DNA of 64,000 nucleotides from Odobenus rosmarus divergens (GCF_000321225.1 NW_004450330.1:2155176-2219175); one strand, 5' to 3'; positions 1 to 13,729 are shown, numbered from the stretch's first letter. Notes: a model not told the origin generated them from the letters alone. Numbers and translations: made by a program.

Positions 1-67
1 AAGAGAGCTCACGATCCAGGTCATCTCACAAAGATTCTCCTAGAGATGTTAGCAAAAAGGCCAAAAG
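1..67 (+). CDS. U2SURP: U2SURP penultimate coding exon (3' part)
   Basis: The window opens inside an exon read from position 3 (GAG AGC TCA CGA...), giving residues ESSRSRSSHKDSPRDVSKKAK plus two bases of the next Arg codon. The exon ends at a consensus donor, AAAAG|GTAAAT, at 67/68. The Ser/Arg dipeptides and the SPRDVSKKAK stretch match, from memory, the RS-rich C-terminus of U2SURP (SR140). This U2 snRNP-associated protein has an RRM, a SURP and a CID domain upstream of the RS tail and acts in branch-site recognition and alternative splicing in the nucleus. The 5' end of this exon lies outside the window. The split AG|A codon joins exactly to the exon at 1224, which supports the phase. Confidence 0.9.
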
Positions 68-1362
<1,295 letters not shown>

Positions 1363-1745
1363 CATAAATTTTTAAGATGCTGTCACTTATTGGAAATGCA
1401 ATTTTGTTTTGTGCCTGAATGGTCTGTTTTTTTAAAAAAAAAAAACAACAAAAAATCAAATGAAAGAGCATTCCTGGATTTTTTGTTTATTTGTTTGTGA
1501 ATGCATGTGTAAACTCATGAGTAACTGCATCTGTAGACCTGTCATTGTTTTATATTGTATAAATTACTTTCGTTGTGGCTGTTTCTCAAGATGAAATTTT
1601 TATTGTGCTAATGAATTTCATCAGAAATGTGTATAATGGATCTGCTGGCAGTAGTAGTATTTTGTTTTAGGATGTTGTGACTTAGCAAAAATAATACAGA
1701 TGTCTTCCCCTCTTTTGTAGCTTTGACAATTTGAATTAGATTTCA

Positions 1746-1751
1746 AATAAA
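1746..1751 (+). terminator. Proximal polyadenylation signal of U2SURP
   Basis: Canonical AATAAA lies 384 bases after the U2SURP stop codon. A TGTTGTTTTTTTGCC stretch 30-40 bases downstream could serve as the GU/U-rich element. It is the best candidate for a short 3' UTR isoform. Confidence 0.6.
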
Positions 1752-2580
1752 ATCTGAACAGAAAACTATAATGTTGTTTTTTTGCCCTATTGGTGACATC
1801 AAGTCCCTTAAAGTTCTACCAAGTGAGTTTAGCACTTCTGTTGTTTCTTATACTTAATGCACTTTATAAGCTCCATTGTTCAAGTAGCTAAAGTTTTGTA
1901 TTTACTAAGATGACTATCAGAGTTAAGGGACCTAAGACTCCTATTTGGTAGGTTTGCCAACCAACTTCTTCGATGAGGTTATCTTGGGTAATACTAGTAC
2001 CCAGAGATCAAAAGACTAGGGAAAGGTGGCATGGTCTTTTTTGTTAATGGAATGCCTGGCTAAAATATTTTTTCTTTTATCAAAGAAGCAATATGATTTC
2101 AGTGTACTCAGCCTGTATGTCCTGAGCAACTACTTTTTTTTAGGGAAAAATTAAATCTCCATCTTTTGATTTCATCTTCTATCATGAAAGAAGTTTATTT
2201 ATAAAATAAATTTTCTAACAAGAGTTGGCCATAGAAGTTTTTTGTATGATAATTGCCCTTTTATAGCCCCCTGTAGGTTATCTTTCAAACACTGGTATTA
2301 GTATATTTCTACAGAGTTCTTTTTAAAGCACCTTAGGTTTTTTTTTTTTTCTTTTTTTTAGAATTGAGTTTTAGGTTTATCTTTAAGTAAAGCTTAAAAG
2401 TAAAATAGTTTTCAGGAAACTTAACATCCGGTGGTTTGTAAATTCAAGGTGCAAAAAGTTGATTTAAACGATTTGCCTAGTTAAAATCTGTTATTCAATG
2501 GGAATACAATTGTTGCAGTATGAGGAAGAAACAAGAAAACTTGTATAATGTTGATCATAATATTGCTATCAGTATAATGT

Positions 2581-2586
2581 AATAAA
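2581..2586 (+). terminator. Intermediate polyadenylation signal
   Basis: Canonical AATAAA occurs in the presumed U2SURP 3' UTR, followed by GGGTTATG. The downstream U-rich element is less clear than for the proximal signal. Confidence 0.4.
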
Positions 2587-3055
2587 GGGTTATGTAGACT
2601 TGAACAGACACTACTACTATTTGTGAATCTTTCAGTTTTTCTGGACACTTTATGCAGTGGTTTGATGGTTTTTGTTTTTGTTTTTGTTTTTTTCCCTTAA
2701 GAGAGCATAGAAAACCATTCAAATAATGGATTGTTTTGAGTTATCTTTTTAAAACTATATTTTCAAGTTTTATTTAATGCTGCCTAGTTATAAAATAAAA
2801 TAAGCTGTACTGATGATTTGGGGAGTAGGGATATTAGTTGGCAGTGAGGTGTGCTATTTCCAAACTGGGCAAACCTACAGCAGCTTTACAAATGAGCCAA
2901 TCTGATTATTTGACTTAATGGTTCTTACCAACATGCAATATTTCTTGAAAGTTATTCCCTTATTGTTCACTCTTTTGTTTGTCCATAATGTTAGGGAATG
3001 TTAATTCCTAAATGTTGCTCGGAATAATTAAACATGAACATTTGGTGCTGGTTTC

Positions 3056-3115
3056 TAAAAACCTACAGATACATACAGCCATTTTTAAAAACCTACAGAT
3101 ATAGCCATTTTTAAA
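3056..3115 (+). repeat. Imperfect tandem duplication in U2SURP 3' UTR
   Basis: The segment AAAAACCTACAGATA...GCCATTTTT occurs twice back to back (units near 3057-3086 and 3087-3115). The first unit carries a few extra bases (CATACA). Both copies face the same way. Confidence 0.8.
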
Positions 3116-5479
3116 GTAACGTGTTTTTTCTCCCCTGTTCATTGCCTGGGGGGAGGGAATTATATATTACCTTTCTTTGCAAAAATAACAGTAATGTTGA
3201 GTTCCTGGTGATTTGGGCATTCCATCAGTATTTGGTATCTAGTATAGGCTTAGAAATAATTGGGCAGGAAACGATTTTTGGAGTCAAATTACAAGGAATG
3301 CTTATTTCCTTCTCTTTAAAAAAAAAATATCCTGAAGAAGGAGGAGTGAGTAGAAGTTGTTAGGTCAGTTTGGGGTGCTTATTTGTAGTATTTTTCCTAC
3401 TGCAGTGGAATTTAGCAGTTCTTTTAATGTGGATCCAGATACAACGAATATCTCACGGAGGATAAGACTGGCTTCCTTTTGGGTGGGTGGGTGGGGATTG
3501 CTTAGGGTTGATAGAATATGTGTTCTGTAAAGTTTACTAATGTGTGTATTAGATTGTATTGGATTTTTTTTCCTGGAATTGCAAACAGTTATTACCAATT
3601 TTGCTTAATGAGAAAATATCTAGAGTAAGCCTGTTTAATTCTTCATGGATTCTATGAAAGTTTAACAGGATCAGAAATTGGTGAATTCTAAGGAGGGAGA
3701 TACTTTACCATTTTTTTTTAAAAATAACATTTATGTTTCGCATCAAAAGAACACTTGATTAGATAGCAGAATTTCTACAGGTTGACTAAAATGTTCATAG
3801 GGTGACTTTCTAGTTATAGGAAATACCCTGTTCCAGCTCTGTAATAGATGGTTATTATGCTCTACCATAACTACAAATAAGAGGAAATCCTCTGTTACCT
3901 ACTCTTCTCATAAAGGGCGTGGCTTAAACTCTTTACCCTCTATCCTAACATTTATACACAGGGATTTCTTAACAGGTTAATACCATTTAATCTCCTTCTC
4001 CTACACTGAGAGAAAGTAAATAAATGGTGGTCTATTTCTTACCAAAGAGAGACCTATGATTGCAAAGGATCATGTTTGTTTCTCTTTTCTTTGACATTGT
4101 ATTTCCTTATTACCATTAGTTAAGCATATGGGCATTTCTAAATTGTAACATGTTGAGAAGTTAGAGATTAAAGAACTAAAACAACAAAAAGCCCCGACCC
4201 AAAAGAATGCTTTTATGATGCTCAGAATGTTCTCGGCTTTTCTGCTAAATTTTGCAGAAACCACTAGACACTGACCTAATTTTTCTTTATTGCAGACCAT
4301 TCCTGTGAGCTAACCCTGAGACTTTTATCCCAATTAAAGAATCTTAGAAGAAATATTTGCTTATGACTTCTGTATTTTTTCCCCAAATTTTAATAGTCTT
4401 GAAAATATTTTTAGGAAGTTCCAATCATGATTTAATTTAAGTTTATTAGACATGTTCTCTACACATTTGCCTTTGCGATCATATAAATTCTGAAGTTATG
4501 TGGTGGTGATAATAGCCTATCATTATGATTTTTAGAAAATGAGAGCAAATAAATCCCTGTATTGCCAAAGTGACTTAAGCTATTCTGATGACCACAACAG
4601 TGTGATTTCTTCAACAGAGAAGGTTGTTTTTAAAAATAAATAGTACCACTTTTCTAAGACTGTACATTTACAAAATATGAGCTTTTTTTCTTTGTTGTTT
4701 TCCTTTTATACTTTAATGGAAAAGCAAATCACAGAAAATTCAGTACAGATAGTAATGAAGACGCTAGTCTAAGTTTAAAAGAACACGTGACTGTAAAAAC
4801 TCACAAAGTGCTTGGTTTCTTCCTTTTTCACATGCAGGTTTTAGACAGATTGTCAGGGGTATTTAATTTGTTGCCCTTTTGGCCTTTTTTCTTCATTTTT
4901 GGTATAAACTTCCCAGGACTTAGATAAGCCACAAATGCAGATCCCAGGGGAAGTGTTGTGATGATAGACTAAAAGGTGGGAATGTGCTGCTGTTGGGAGC
5001 AAGCCATGTTCCATTGTTGAAAATTCAATGCCTCAGTGTTTATTCAGTACCACCTCATGGAGCTTCGGTGTAAATGGATTATGTGTATAATTGGTTATGT
5101 ATATAGTTTTGTAGCTCTATAGATAAAATGCCCTCATTCATTTTCACATGTAATTGTGCTTGGAGTATTTGTTTTATCCTTTTACTTCAACAGGCTCTTG
5201 TACGTTACATCTCTGGTGATTTGAAATATCAGGAAAGACAATTTTTTCAGGAATGAGAATAATATAGTTGAAATCAGCTCAGCTGAAATACTTTACAGCA
5301 AGACAATTTCTTTTGGGTGAACTGATTCCATAATTTAGTTGCTCTTGATGTAAGGATTAAGTTTATTGTGGAGCTGCTTTCCAGACTGTCACTTTATAGT
5401 TTTTCTACATAAAGATTATATAGTTGCAAAGGTTGTGGAATTTCCCTTTTGTTGTTGTTTTTTGACTTTTAATTACTTT

Positions 5480-5485
5480 AATAAA
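5480..5485 (+). terminator. Distal polyadenylation signal, first of two
   Basis: AATAAA sits in TTTAATAAAAATACG, with TTGTTTTCAT shortly downstream. It lies near the right edge of the repeat-free sequence following U2SURP. Confidence 0.45.
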
Positions 5486-5663
5486 AATACGTTGTTTTCA
5501 TAGCAAACTTTAGCCTGTTCATGTAATTTTCTCCATGTAGTTTTTCTAATGCAAGCCCAGTAAACCATGTCTGGTTTTCAGCAGCTTTCTTTCAAGTGAA
5601 ATAAGTGATGTGTCACATTTATCAGTTGTAGTTAAAATGTTACATTTTCTATGTTTAAACTCT

Positions 5664-5669
5664 AATAAA
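5664..5669 (+). terminator. Distal polyadenylation signal, second of two
   Basis: AATAAA sits in TCTAATAAAATATTTTCATG, about 80 bases before recognisable ancient L1 sequence starts. If used, the U2SURP 3' UTR would be about 4.3 kb. Confidence 0.45.
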
Positions 5670-5749
5670 ATATTTTCATGATAGATGATTCTCTTGAATA
5701 GGAAATTTTATTATTGGTCTCCCCTTTTTTGAAGGGTTATTTTGTTCCA

Positions 5750-6245
5750 TCTTATTTCGTTGGGGAAGATTTCAAACACAAAAAAAGGTAGAATGAACAT
5801 CCCAAATGCCTATCACTTTGCATGTATGTATCTCCAAATATTTCATTTTTTAAACCTAACATAACCACAATATCATTATTACATTAAAAATAATCCATTG
5901 GTTTCTTTTTAAAATTTAAAAATTTTTAATTGTGGTAAAATACTCATAACAAAATTGACCATCTCAGCCATTTTTAGGTGTATAATCCAGGAGGGTTAAG
6001 TGTGTTCACATTGTGCAACCAGTCTCCAGAACTTTTCATTTTACAAAATTGAAACTGTAACAATTAAGCAACTCTTCATCTCCCCACCCCGCAACTATTT
6101 TACTTTTTATTTCTGGGAGTTTGACTACTCCAGATAAGCAAGTGGACTCATACAGTGTTTGTCTTTTTGTGACTGGCATAATTCACTTAGCATAATGTCC
6201 ACCACGTTCATCCATGTGGTAGCATGTGCACTGATTCTTTTTTAA
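5750..6245. mobile_element. Ancient L1 3' UTR fragment
   Basis: Phrases such as AATTGTGGTAAAATACTCAT, GACCATCTCAGCCATTTTTA, TTTGACTACTCCAGATAAGC and TGTGACTGGCATAATTCACT follow the order of mammalian-wide L1M 3' regions. It is diverged and has no visible target-site duplication. Orientation was not resolved. Confidence 0.55.
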
Positions 6246-6824
6246 AAACCTTTTTCTTTAAAGTTTCTCTATTTCCTTACAGAATTTGAAAAGGATTTTC
6301 CCCAAATGGCACATTAGCATTTTCTATTTTGAGTAAAAACTTCAAAAGAAAACAATGTAATACCAAGTATATATGCCAACTACACACCACTTTCTTTACC
6401 ATTTTTACCACCTTTTATGCTGTGTCCTCTTTTAATGGTTATGTGTAATTTCACATCAACGTTTCATAGCACGGAGTACAAAGTATACTTTCAAAGCAAG
6501 CTATGTGATTTTGAAATTGTAATGTATTAATATTAATGATCATACTCATGCCTTTTTTTTTTTTTAAGTTATTGCCTGATGAAAAGGAAAATAAAACTTT
6601 GGAATTCAGTAAATGTAGTATTTGGATTAGATATTCATTTGCCACAAAGAAAAGAAGAAAAGCCCCATTTTCTTTTCTTTTGTTTTACCCTAAGAAGACA
6701 CAGAGCTTCAAACTGTTTAGCGTTAAGAAACTTGCTTTTTTTTTTTTAATGTTCAATCATTTGTTAGTTGCCTATATGCTTTTTGATTTTTAAATGAGAT
6801 GTGCATGGCCTAGTGTGGAGGGAG

Positions 6825-7010
6825 AGGAAGAGCCTGGGCTGTGGAGTCTTGTTTGGACTGGAATACCAGCTCTTCTCTGCTACTAGCTGTGTCATGTTTT
6901 GGAATCTAATTTTCCCACTTATAAAATGGGTAATAACCTTGGGTGTTTATCGTAAGAGTAAAATCACATGTAAATCATTGACACATATTGTCACACAGTG
7001 GTATTTAAAA
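6825..7010 (+). repeat. MIR SINE remnant
   Basis: GGCTGTGGAGTC, ATACCAGCTCTTCTCTGCTA, CTAGCTGTGTCATG and CACTTATAAAATGGGTAATA follow the MIR consensus in forward order. Confidence 0.6.
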
Positions 7011-9689
7011 TTAGTAACAGTATTCCTGAAAGCTAATGATGGGAACATCTTTAAAACAGTAACACATCAATTCCATAGCATTGTAATAGAATTTATAAAC
7101 TCATATCGGGGATATGTTGGTGTATTACACACTGAGTATCAGTAGATAATCTGCTGTCCCAGTCGTACATATGACATTTAATTGTTAATCTCCTTTAAGA
7201 AAAACTTTTATTAACTAGGTTTTTAAAAATACTTATTAGTTGTTATTTATTATTGTAGAACTCCATGATCAAGGTTTCTGAAAGGAAGCCCATAAAGGAA
7301 AAAGTGTGAACAACTTAAATAGGGTATATGGGGAAGGAGCCTGAAGAATAGTATGAAATATGATGAAGCACTGGATTTTTTGCCCAAGTTCAAAGTAAAA
7401 CATATAAAGATAACAAATCACAAATTATCAGAACTGAGCAGTCATGTGGGAATTCTCACAAAATGAGTGGGCAGAGAACAGAGAAGAGGGTTAGTGATGT
7501 GAGTGGACTTGGACTCTTGTATTCGGTGTATATTTGCGGGTTACAGTGGTATTTTCAGATTATGCAGAAATAAGTAATGTACCCTAAATAAGACTGGAGA
7601 GCTGAAACTATAGAATTTGAAAAGGAAATTACACTTTAAATTCTGCTCAAAAATAATGGCTTTGAAGTGATGTCCTCAGGACCTTTGTAAAACTCTTTGG
7701 AGTAATTGCAACTGCACAAACATGAATCTGGAAAAGCAAAACTTTGATTCAAAGCACTATTTGGTCCTCCATAAAGCTGAAACATTGAAATTGAAAAGGA
7801 TAAGCACCTCACTGTACGTTGGCTACCTTAGCAGCTAAATAGTCCTATTACATGATGTGCTATTAGATGATTTTTCTTGTTTCAGCATATTTTGTTTTAT
7901 TGCGTTGCAATAGCTATTAGGTGTGAGCAGTTTATTAAGAGCATTTAGGAAAATGCATTTCGGATGGTTTTTGTCCATGCTCACATTTTATTAAAGGATC
8001 TGTGTAATTTCACTTACTTCTGGAAAAGTAAACTCTGAGTCTAATATAGGCCTCCCTCACGGTATAGTGAGGTATCAAAACTCAAGAGGTGTTCTAAGTG
8101 GATTTTTTAAATCTTTATATTCTCCAATCATAACATTTGGCTAATGTGAATTTCAACTCTCAAGACTACATATTATGTCTACCCTTGGGTGCTGTTTCAT
8201 AGGGTGCTTATCCACAACTTCTGATATATCCCATCTTATTTTAAGAATATGTCCTCCCCAGAAAAATCTGCAGCGGGTCCAACTCTGTGCCAAATACTAT
8301 ATATGTGTAAGTGCCACCAAGCAGAAATATCACTCATCAAGTACTTAAGAGGCATCAACCTCTAAAAATACTGGTTTAATTCTGAATTGATTGCCCTAAA
8401 AGCATGATTTACTTTACTTAAATAGCAGGTGTATGTTAAGTCTTTAAGCAGGGAATGATCCGTTTACCTGTTTGTTCTCCTTACATGGAAATTGTCAAAA
8501 CCTCTCAGAATATTCTTTATTTGCATGTATTTTGTAATGAAACCCAGTGTATTCTTTACTTTGCCTATTATGTAATTAGGCCATGACGAACAATGTACGA
8601 AGAATGAGAGAAAGGTTTGGTGCCGAGAAAGAATCTCTCCCTACTGTGTATTTCAGAGCTTGTAATAGTATTTGCGGTAAGGTGCAGAATTCCACTGTCT
8701 AGATCTGTTTAGTATTTCTAGAACAGCTTACCTTATAATATTCTTCATGATTAATCAAGGTACATACACTGATAATTGTCCTACCCAGTGAAGAGTTTAA
8801 ATGATTCTCTTCAAGTGCCATAGCCTATCACAGTGGCATCCTTAGCCCCACAGATCGCCACCTGTTCATAGCTTCCTTTGTCCCTCATCTGTCCTACAAC
8901 GGGTCACAGGGAAAAAATCCTTCCATTTATTTTTAGTGCCTGAGTACACTAATGCCTACACCTCTTTATCCTTGACTTTGGCCTTTTGTCAGTTTTCCTT
9001 GTTGTGTCCTTACATGCACCCATCGGGGGTCCAAAGGCCCTTGAGGGCCTTGCAAAGCTTCCTGTGTCTGTGTGGAAGATGGTTTACCTCCATTGAAACA
9101 GACCCTTTTGATGAAAATGGAGGAGGCTCTAATGTGCTTTCGGCAAAAATAGAGGACTTGTCCTATCCTCCTTGCCTCCTCTGGTTGACTGGTGCTTTTT
9201 GTTCCCGCCTCACTCTCAAGCTTTTAGTTCTTTCCTTGCAGAATGTGTTGCAGACCAAGTATGATAAAATATCTGATTTTGGCTAAAGTGATACTTGTCG
9301 CTGATTAATTTGTACAGATGCTTACCTTTGACCAAAACACTGCCCGATGCAAGAAGAAAGACCAGGGCAAGGGCATGAAATATTAGATGTAATCACTGCC
9401 CTAATCTCCTGTATGAATGAGTCCAGTTGTCAAACGCCAAGACCAGAGAGCTCTTTGGATATTTTGGGTGGAACATGATTTCTAAAGGTGAATTTCTGAC
9501 CTTGATCCTCTTTAATAAACCTAGATTAGTTCCTACAGGGCTTGACAGGCAGAAAGTTTATAGAAGCTGAGGGCTTCCTGGAAAATCTAGCTCTTTGTAT
9601 TCTGTGACCCAGCAGGACTAGGCCAACCATGCAACATAATAACTGGACTCTAAAAACCCCAAAGACTCCCTTCAGCCTTCCACCATCAC
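7011..9689. other. Intergenic, no feature recognised
   Basis: AT-rich sequence without SINEs, splice-bounded coding exons or recognised proteins. The longest open frame (116 codons, 8936-9286) has no recognisable composition or domain and is treated as chance. Confidence 0.5.
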
Positions 9690-9790
9690 AAAGCATGGGT
9701 TCTGATCACTCTCCAGCTGTGTGGCTTTGGTCAAGATGCTTACCCAAGGCATTTTGGGCCCATTTCCTCGTCTGCAGCATGAGTGTCCCG
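9690..9790 (+). repeat. MIR-like fragment
   Basis: CCAGCTGTGTGGCTTTGGTCAAG and CCCATTTCCTCGTCTGCAGC match the MIR core order (GTGTGACCTTGGGCAAG and TTTCCTCATCTG). Confidence 0.5.
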
Positions 9791-9814
9791 GCCACTTGTT
9801 ACAGAGGTCATCAA

Positions 9815-10345
9815 CAAGTTGCGCATTTACTGTGCACCAAGCACTGTTCTAGGCACTAATGATATGGTGATGAATAGGACAGACAAGGTCTTTTGGAATT
9901 TACATACTAGTGGGAGGCATCAGATAAAAAAACAAAAAAAAATCAAGATAATTTCAGATGGTAAAATGTCCTGAAAAATAACACCGTGGTGAGACAGAAA
10001 GAAAGTGGGTGAGAGGTACTCTTATAGATAGGGTACTCAAAGAGGGCCTCCCAGTGGTGCTGATGTTTGAGCCGAGGCCTGAGTGATAAGGTGGAGCTAG
10101 CTATGGGAAGACAGGGCACTGAGTGCTCTGCGCCAAGGGAGCTGCAAGTATGGAACTTTGACGGGGAACGATGTTGGAAAGGAAACAGCGGTTGAGGAAA
10201 ACAATCAGTATGGCTCGAGGGCAGTGGGGAAAGGAAGGTGTGGCTTGAAATGAGGTTCCGTAGAACTTGACGGTTTACGCAAGAGAGTGACCCGATTAGT
10301 CTCAGATCACTCTGGTCACTGTGCAGAGAATGGGAGAGGAGCAAG
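9815..10345. repeat. Ancient L2-like interspersed repeat
   Basis: It starts with a 'TTTACTGTGCACCAAGCACT / GTTCTAGGCACTAATGATAT' motif and continues with 'CTAGTGGGAGGCATCAGATAA', 'GAGGGCCTCCCAGTGGTG', 'TTTGAGCCGAGGCCTGAGTG' and 'GATCACTCTGGTCACTGTG'. This order recurs widely in mammalian genomes. I class it as L2-type from memory, so the family name is uncertain. Confidence 0.4.
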
Positions 10346-11290
10346 GGGAGAAGCAGGGAAACCAGCTCGGCTGTGAAGATTAAATGGTCTCGTCAGTAAT
10401 AAGTATCCAGCATTGCCCCCAGCAAACAGCAGCTCCCTGTTAAATAATTCAGCCTCTCCTCTCATCATTTTCTTGGATCTTGTGATTTCTTTTCCCCCAA
10501 GAAAGGCTAAGTATTCACCCTAAGATTAACATCGCTTGGCCTCCCTTAACCCGACCCGAAGAGATCAGGACAAAGCACCCCTGTTGCTCTGGAGTTGTGA
10601 GTTGTAAGTGAGGACTGCATAAGCATTCTCTCACACATTCTGTGTGCTAACACCCACTGCCGCACTCGCTGCAGCGTGTTACTAGGTGTTAGAAAAAAGA
10701 GTTGTGTGGTCAAGGCAATTGGGAAGCCCTGGGCTAGTAGGCTTTTTCAGCAGTACTTCTCAGAAAGTACTGAGACTATGCACTCTGTGCCCCCCAGGCA
10801 GGAGACATTATGTCATATTGCCCCAACTGTTCTGATCCCAGAACAGAAGGCTAAAGCTCTGCTGAACAGACTTCTGGAAAACACTTTCAAGCTGTGATTG
10901 GGCAACTATGTTTCAGAGTCTGATGATCTGATTAATGGGTTAGTTAGACGTGTCAGTGTCCTTTGGCGCAAACAACAGAGAACATCTCTAGCTAAGTTAA
11001 GCAAAAAGGAATTCAGTGGAAGCCTATGGAATCTCAGAGAATTGACAGTGTAGCTGGCAAGCCAGATGTGGGAATCAGCAGGACAGGAGAAAGCAGTAGA
11101 CTGAAGAAGCCAGAATCCCGCGGAGGGGAGGGGGCGGTTATCTGGCCAGGCTCCTCACCTAGAAGACCACAGCCCCAGCCTTCTGCAGCCTCTTGGTTCT
11201 TCTGCTGGAGCTTCGGATTCCCGGAAGGCAGCAACAGATGGACCTAGCTTCCCAAGTTATCATCACCTTTTAGAAAATAAAACTCTAATG
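10346..11290. other. Intergenic, no gene recognised
   Basis: No supported gene. Part of 10950-11250 (AAACAACAGAGAACATCTCT, AAAAGGAATTCAGTGGAAGC) resembles a common old repeat whose name I cannot give. Confidence 0.4.
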
Positions 11291-11620
11291 GCTACGAACA
11301 ATCATTTACTGTAGTTTGCCAAGACCCTGTTGTTAGAAACTTGGGTTGTTTCTACCTTTTTCTGTTCTCAATAATGCTGTGATGAATATCACAAAATGCA
11401 TGATATTTTTGTTTTCATTCTTTTAAACCAGTTTTGGATTATTCTCAGATATGGAATTATTGGGTCAAAGAACATAAACATTTTAAAGCTCATGTGTTCT
11501 GTATTGCCAACTTTCTTTCCAAAAATGTACCATTTTAGACTTTCTGTGATGTTGGGGGATGGGTATTTCTCCACACCTTTGCCAACATTGGGAGTTTGTG
11601 ACACACTACTTTAAAAGAAA
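11290..11620. mobile_element. Ancient L1-type fragment
   Basis: GGTTGTTTCTACC, AATAATGCTGTGATGAATAT, GGAATTATTGGGTCAAAGAA and TTTGCCAACATTGGGAGTTT are the usual landmarks of an old L1 3' segment read on its antisense side. It is heavily diverged. Confidence 0.45.
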
Positions 11621-12121
11621 TTCAAAATTGGATGAAATTACTTGCTCCCAGCTGGGGAGATTTCTGGAATCTATAAAACAGAGAGTGATTTTGGCAGGCT
11701 ATATGGATGAGTGAGGTAACTAGTCTAGTCATCTGAAGAAATGTGTGGGTCTAAAGCAACCCCACTTGCATCAGCCACACCGAGTGATAGCCGTGTCCTT
11801 AGATCCGCACTAATGTCCTCTGACACCTGAGGCGAAAGGTCAAAGACTCCCAGTATGAATCTATTATAACTCAGTTTTAAAAATCACATTTCATACTATT
11901 TTTGGATGAGAGATCATGTAATAACTTAAATGTAAGTTTTTGGGTGACCTTAGCTGTTTTTGAATTTTTATGTGTGATTTTTGTCAGGTTGGTTTTTCAT
12001 GTGTAGAAGTGTAGGAGTGTGCTTGTGTGTTCCAGGATGAGGATTGGGGGTGATAGAGAGGAATATATTTCTGGTACATTAAAAAAAAATAAAAAATCAA
12101 GCCAAGCAATGCTGTGTCCTT

Positions 12122-12318
12122 ATTATTTCTTTTTTTATTTTTACTTTTTAGAGAGAGAGAGAGAGAGGGTGTGAGTGGGTGTGGGGGGTGCAGAGGGAGA
12201 GAGAGAATACTGAGCAGGCTCCATGCCCAGCGTGGAGCCTGATGCGGGGCTTGAACTCACAACCCTGAGCCGAAATCAATAGTTGGATGCTTAACCAACT
12301 GAGCCACCCTGGCGCCCC
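12122..12318 (-). mobile_element. CAN-SINE (SINEC), older copy
   Basis: Reverse-oriented SINEC: a T-rich tail and GA repeats on the left, and the tRNA-derived head ending GGCGCCCC at 12318. The head differs from the younger consensus (ACCAACTGAGCCACCCTGGC). A TGTGTCCTT target-site duplication (12113-12121 and 12319-12327) flanks it. Confidence 0.88.
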
Positions 12319-12403
12319 TGTGTCCTTTTTTTTCTAGACAAGTGTCTAGACAGGTGTCTATTTTTCTACTATATCCTGGTATATAGTTAGGGGCCTTCTT
12401 CTT

Positions 12404-12611
12404 CTTTTTTTTAAATTTTTTTTTTTAAAGATTTTATTTATTTGACAGAGAGAGACACAGCGAGAGAGGGAACACAAGCAGGGGGAGTTGGAGAGGGAGA
12501 AGCAGGGTTCCCACGGAGCAGGGAGCCCGATGTGGGGCTCGATCCCAGGACCCTGGGATCATGACCTGAGCCGAAGGCAGACGCTTAACGACTGAGCCAC
12601 ACAGGCGCCCC
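12404..12611 (-). mobile_element. CAN-SINE (SINEC)
   Basis: Reverse-oriented SINEC with TTTAAAGATTTTATTTATTTG at the tail side and a head ending GGCGCCCC. A 15-bp target-site duplication with one mismatch flanks it: AGGGGCCTTCTTCTT at 12389-12403 and AGGGGCCATCTTCTT at 12612-12626. It lies only about 85 bases from the previous SINE, in the same orientation. Confidence 0.92.
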
Positions 12612-12626
12612 AGGGGCCATCTTCTT

Positions 12627-13630
12627 CTCCGAAATGACTCTTGAGATAGGATGCTGTCATGTCTTCCTGAACTAAGAGTTAAAAAATTGGACCTGAAGCC
12701 TCTTATCCTCCAAATCTTATCTTGTGTTTGATTAAAGCAGTAGCAACATTGAACATGAGATGTGGTAGCAAGGTAGGAGAGTGGGGCATATCTCCCTTAA
12801 ACTTCCTACCCCCCATCATCATGGGCAATGAGACACCCCCAGCTTCTGGGCCATGAAGGACCCAGCACTTGTGGCGTGGGTTTGCCCCTTTAACAACAGA
12901 GGTCAGATTAAGAATGGACTTCCCTTAATTCTCCATCCCCACGCTCAAAGGTCAAGAAGTCCTCATATTAAACAGTGATCAGGAGAAAACCACAGACACC
13001 TCTCCTTTCCCTCCTCACAACTTCTCACAACCACTCCTACCATTTTTTTTCTTTAATGCACCAAAACTGAATTTATCTAATTCTTTATCCCAGGTGCTGT
13101 CAGCTCTCACAAGAAGCCCCAGACTCTCACACCGCCTCTAACGCTGAATACATGTCAGGCTGAATATCCCCCTTTCTGTCCAGGATTCACAGTCCAACAG
13201 AAGCAGAATTCCCTATGTCCACAACCTCCTTCCTGAATGTTCCTATTGCCTTCTGGTTTCCATCTAGAAAAGAGGTTGAAGCTCTAGGGGACTTTGCCAC
13301 TATTGGACTGTGAATCCTGGAGGACAGCTGGGGAAAGTCCGTTATCTCCATGTATGATCTCATTTGGAAATAACATCAGAGATCTTAAGGTTGTGTTCCT
13401 ATGTGCAGGTGCAGCTCAAAAATCCCCCTTCTTTTTTGTAATAGACAGTGAGATCTCATGGGTAGCCCCATGGTTCTATGATTTTGAAGAGATAAAAGAT
13501 CCTAGACAGCTCCCAGGGTGCCTTCTGGACACATGCATTCAAACTGGGCCAGAGCATCATGTTGCCTAAGAGGGGAGCACATTCTGGATCTAAGGTATTT
13601 GTATTCAAGAGGCTGCCTATTATCTTGAAA
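12627..13630. other. Intergenic, no feature recognised
   Basis: Unique-looking sequence. The 91-codon open frame at 13294-13569 shows no recognisable domain or splice structure. Confidence 0.45.
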
Positions 13631-13634
13631 AGGA

Positions 13635-13725
13635 CCGTGGGCTACGGTTCTTCCATGAACTGGCTGTGTGAGCTTGGGCAAGAAGTGTACTGTCTTTGGG
13701 CCTCAGTTTCCTTGTAGGTCAAATC
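13635..13725 (+). repeat. MIR-like fragment
   Basis: GGCTGTGTGAGCTTGGGCAAG followed by GGCCTCAGTTTCCTTGTAGG matches the MIR core in forward order. Confidence 0.5.
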
Positions 13726-13729
13726 ACTG

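Larger units (their letters stand above)
1363..5690 (+). other. U2SURP: U2SURP 3' UTR (long form, extent inferred)
   Basis: AT-rich sequence follows the U2SURP stop with no ORF worth calling and no SINE or young LINE for over 4 kb, as expected of a selectively maintained long 3' UTR. AATAAA hexamers occur at 1746, 2581, 5480 and 5664. The first would give a UTR of about 0.4 kb and the last one of about 4.3 kb. The boundary chosen here is just after the last clear signal, before an old L1 fragment begins near 5750. RNA evidence is needed to settle which ends are used. Confidence 0.6.

Noticed and set aside
8936..9286. 116-codon open frame possibly a processed pseudogene
   Set aside because: No A tail, target-site duplication or recognisable protein similarity. 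Composition looks like random sequence.
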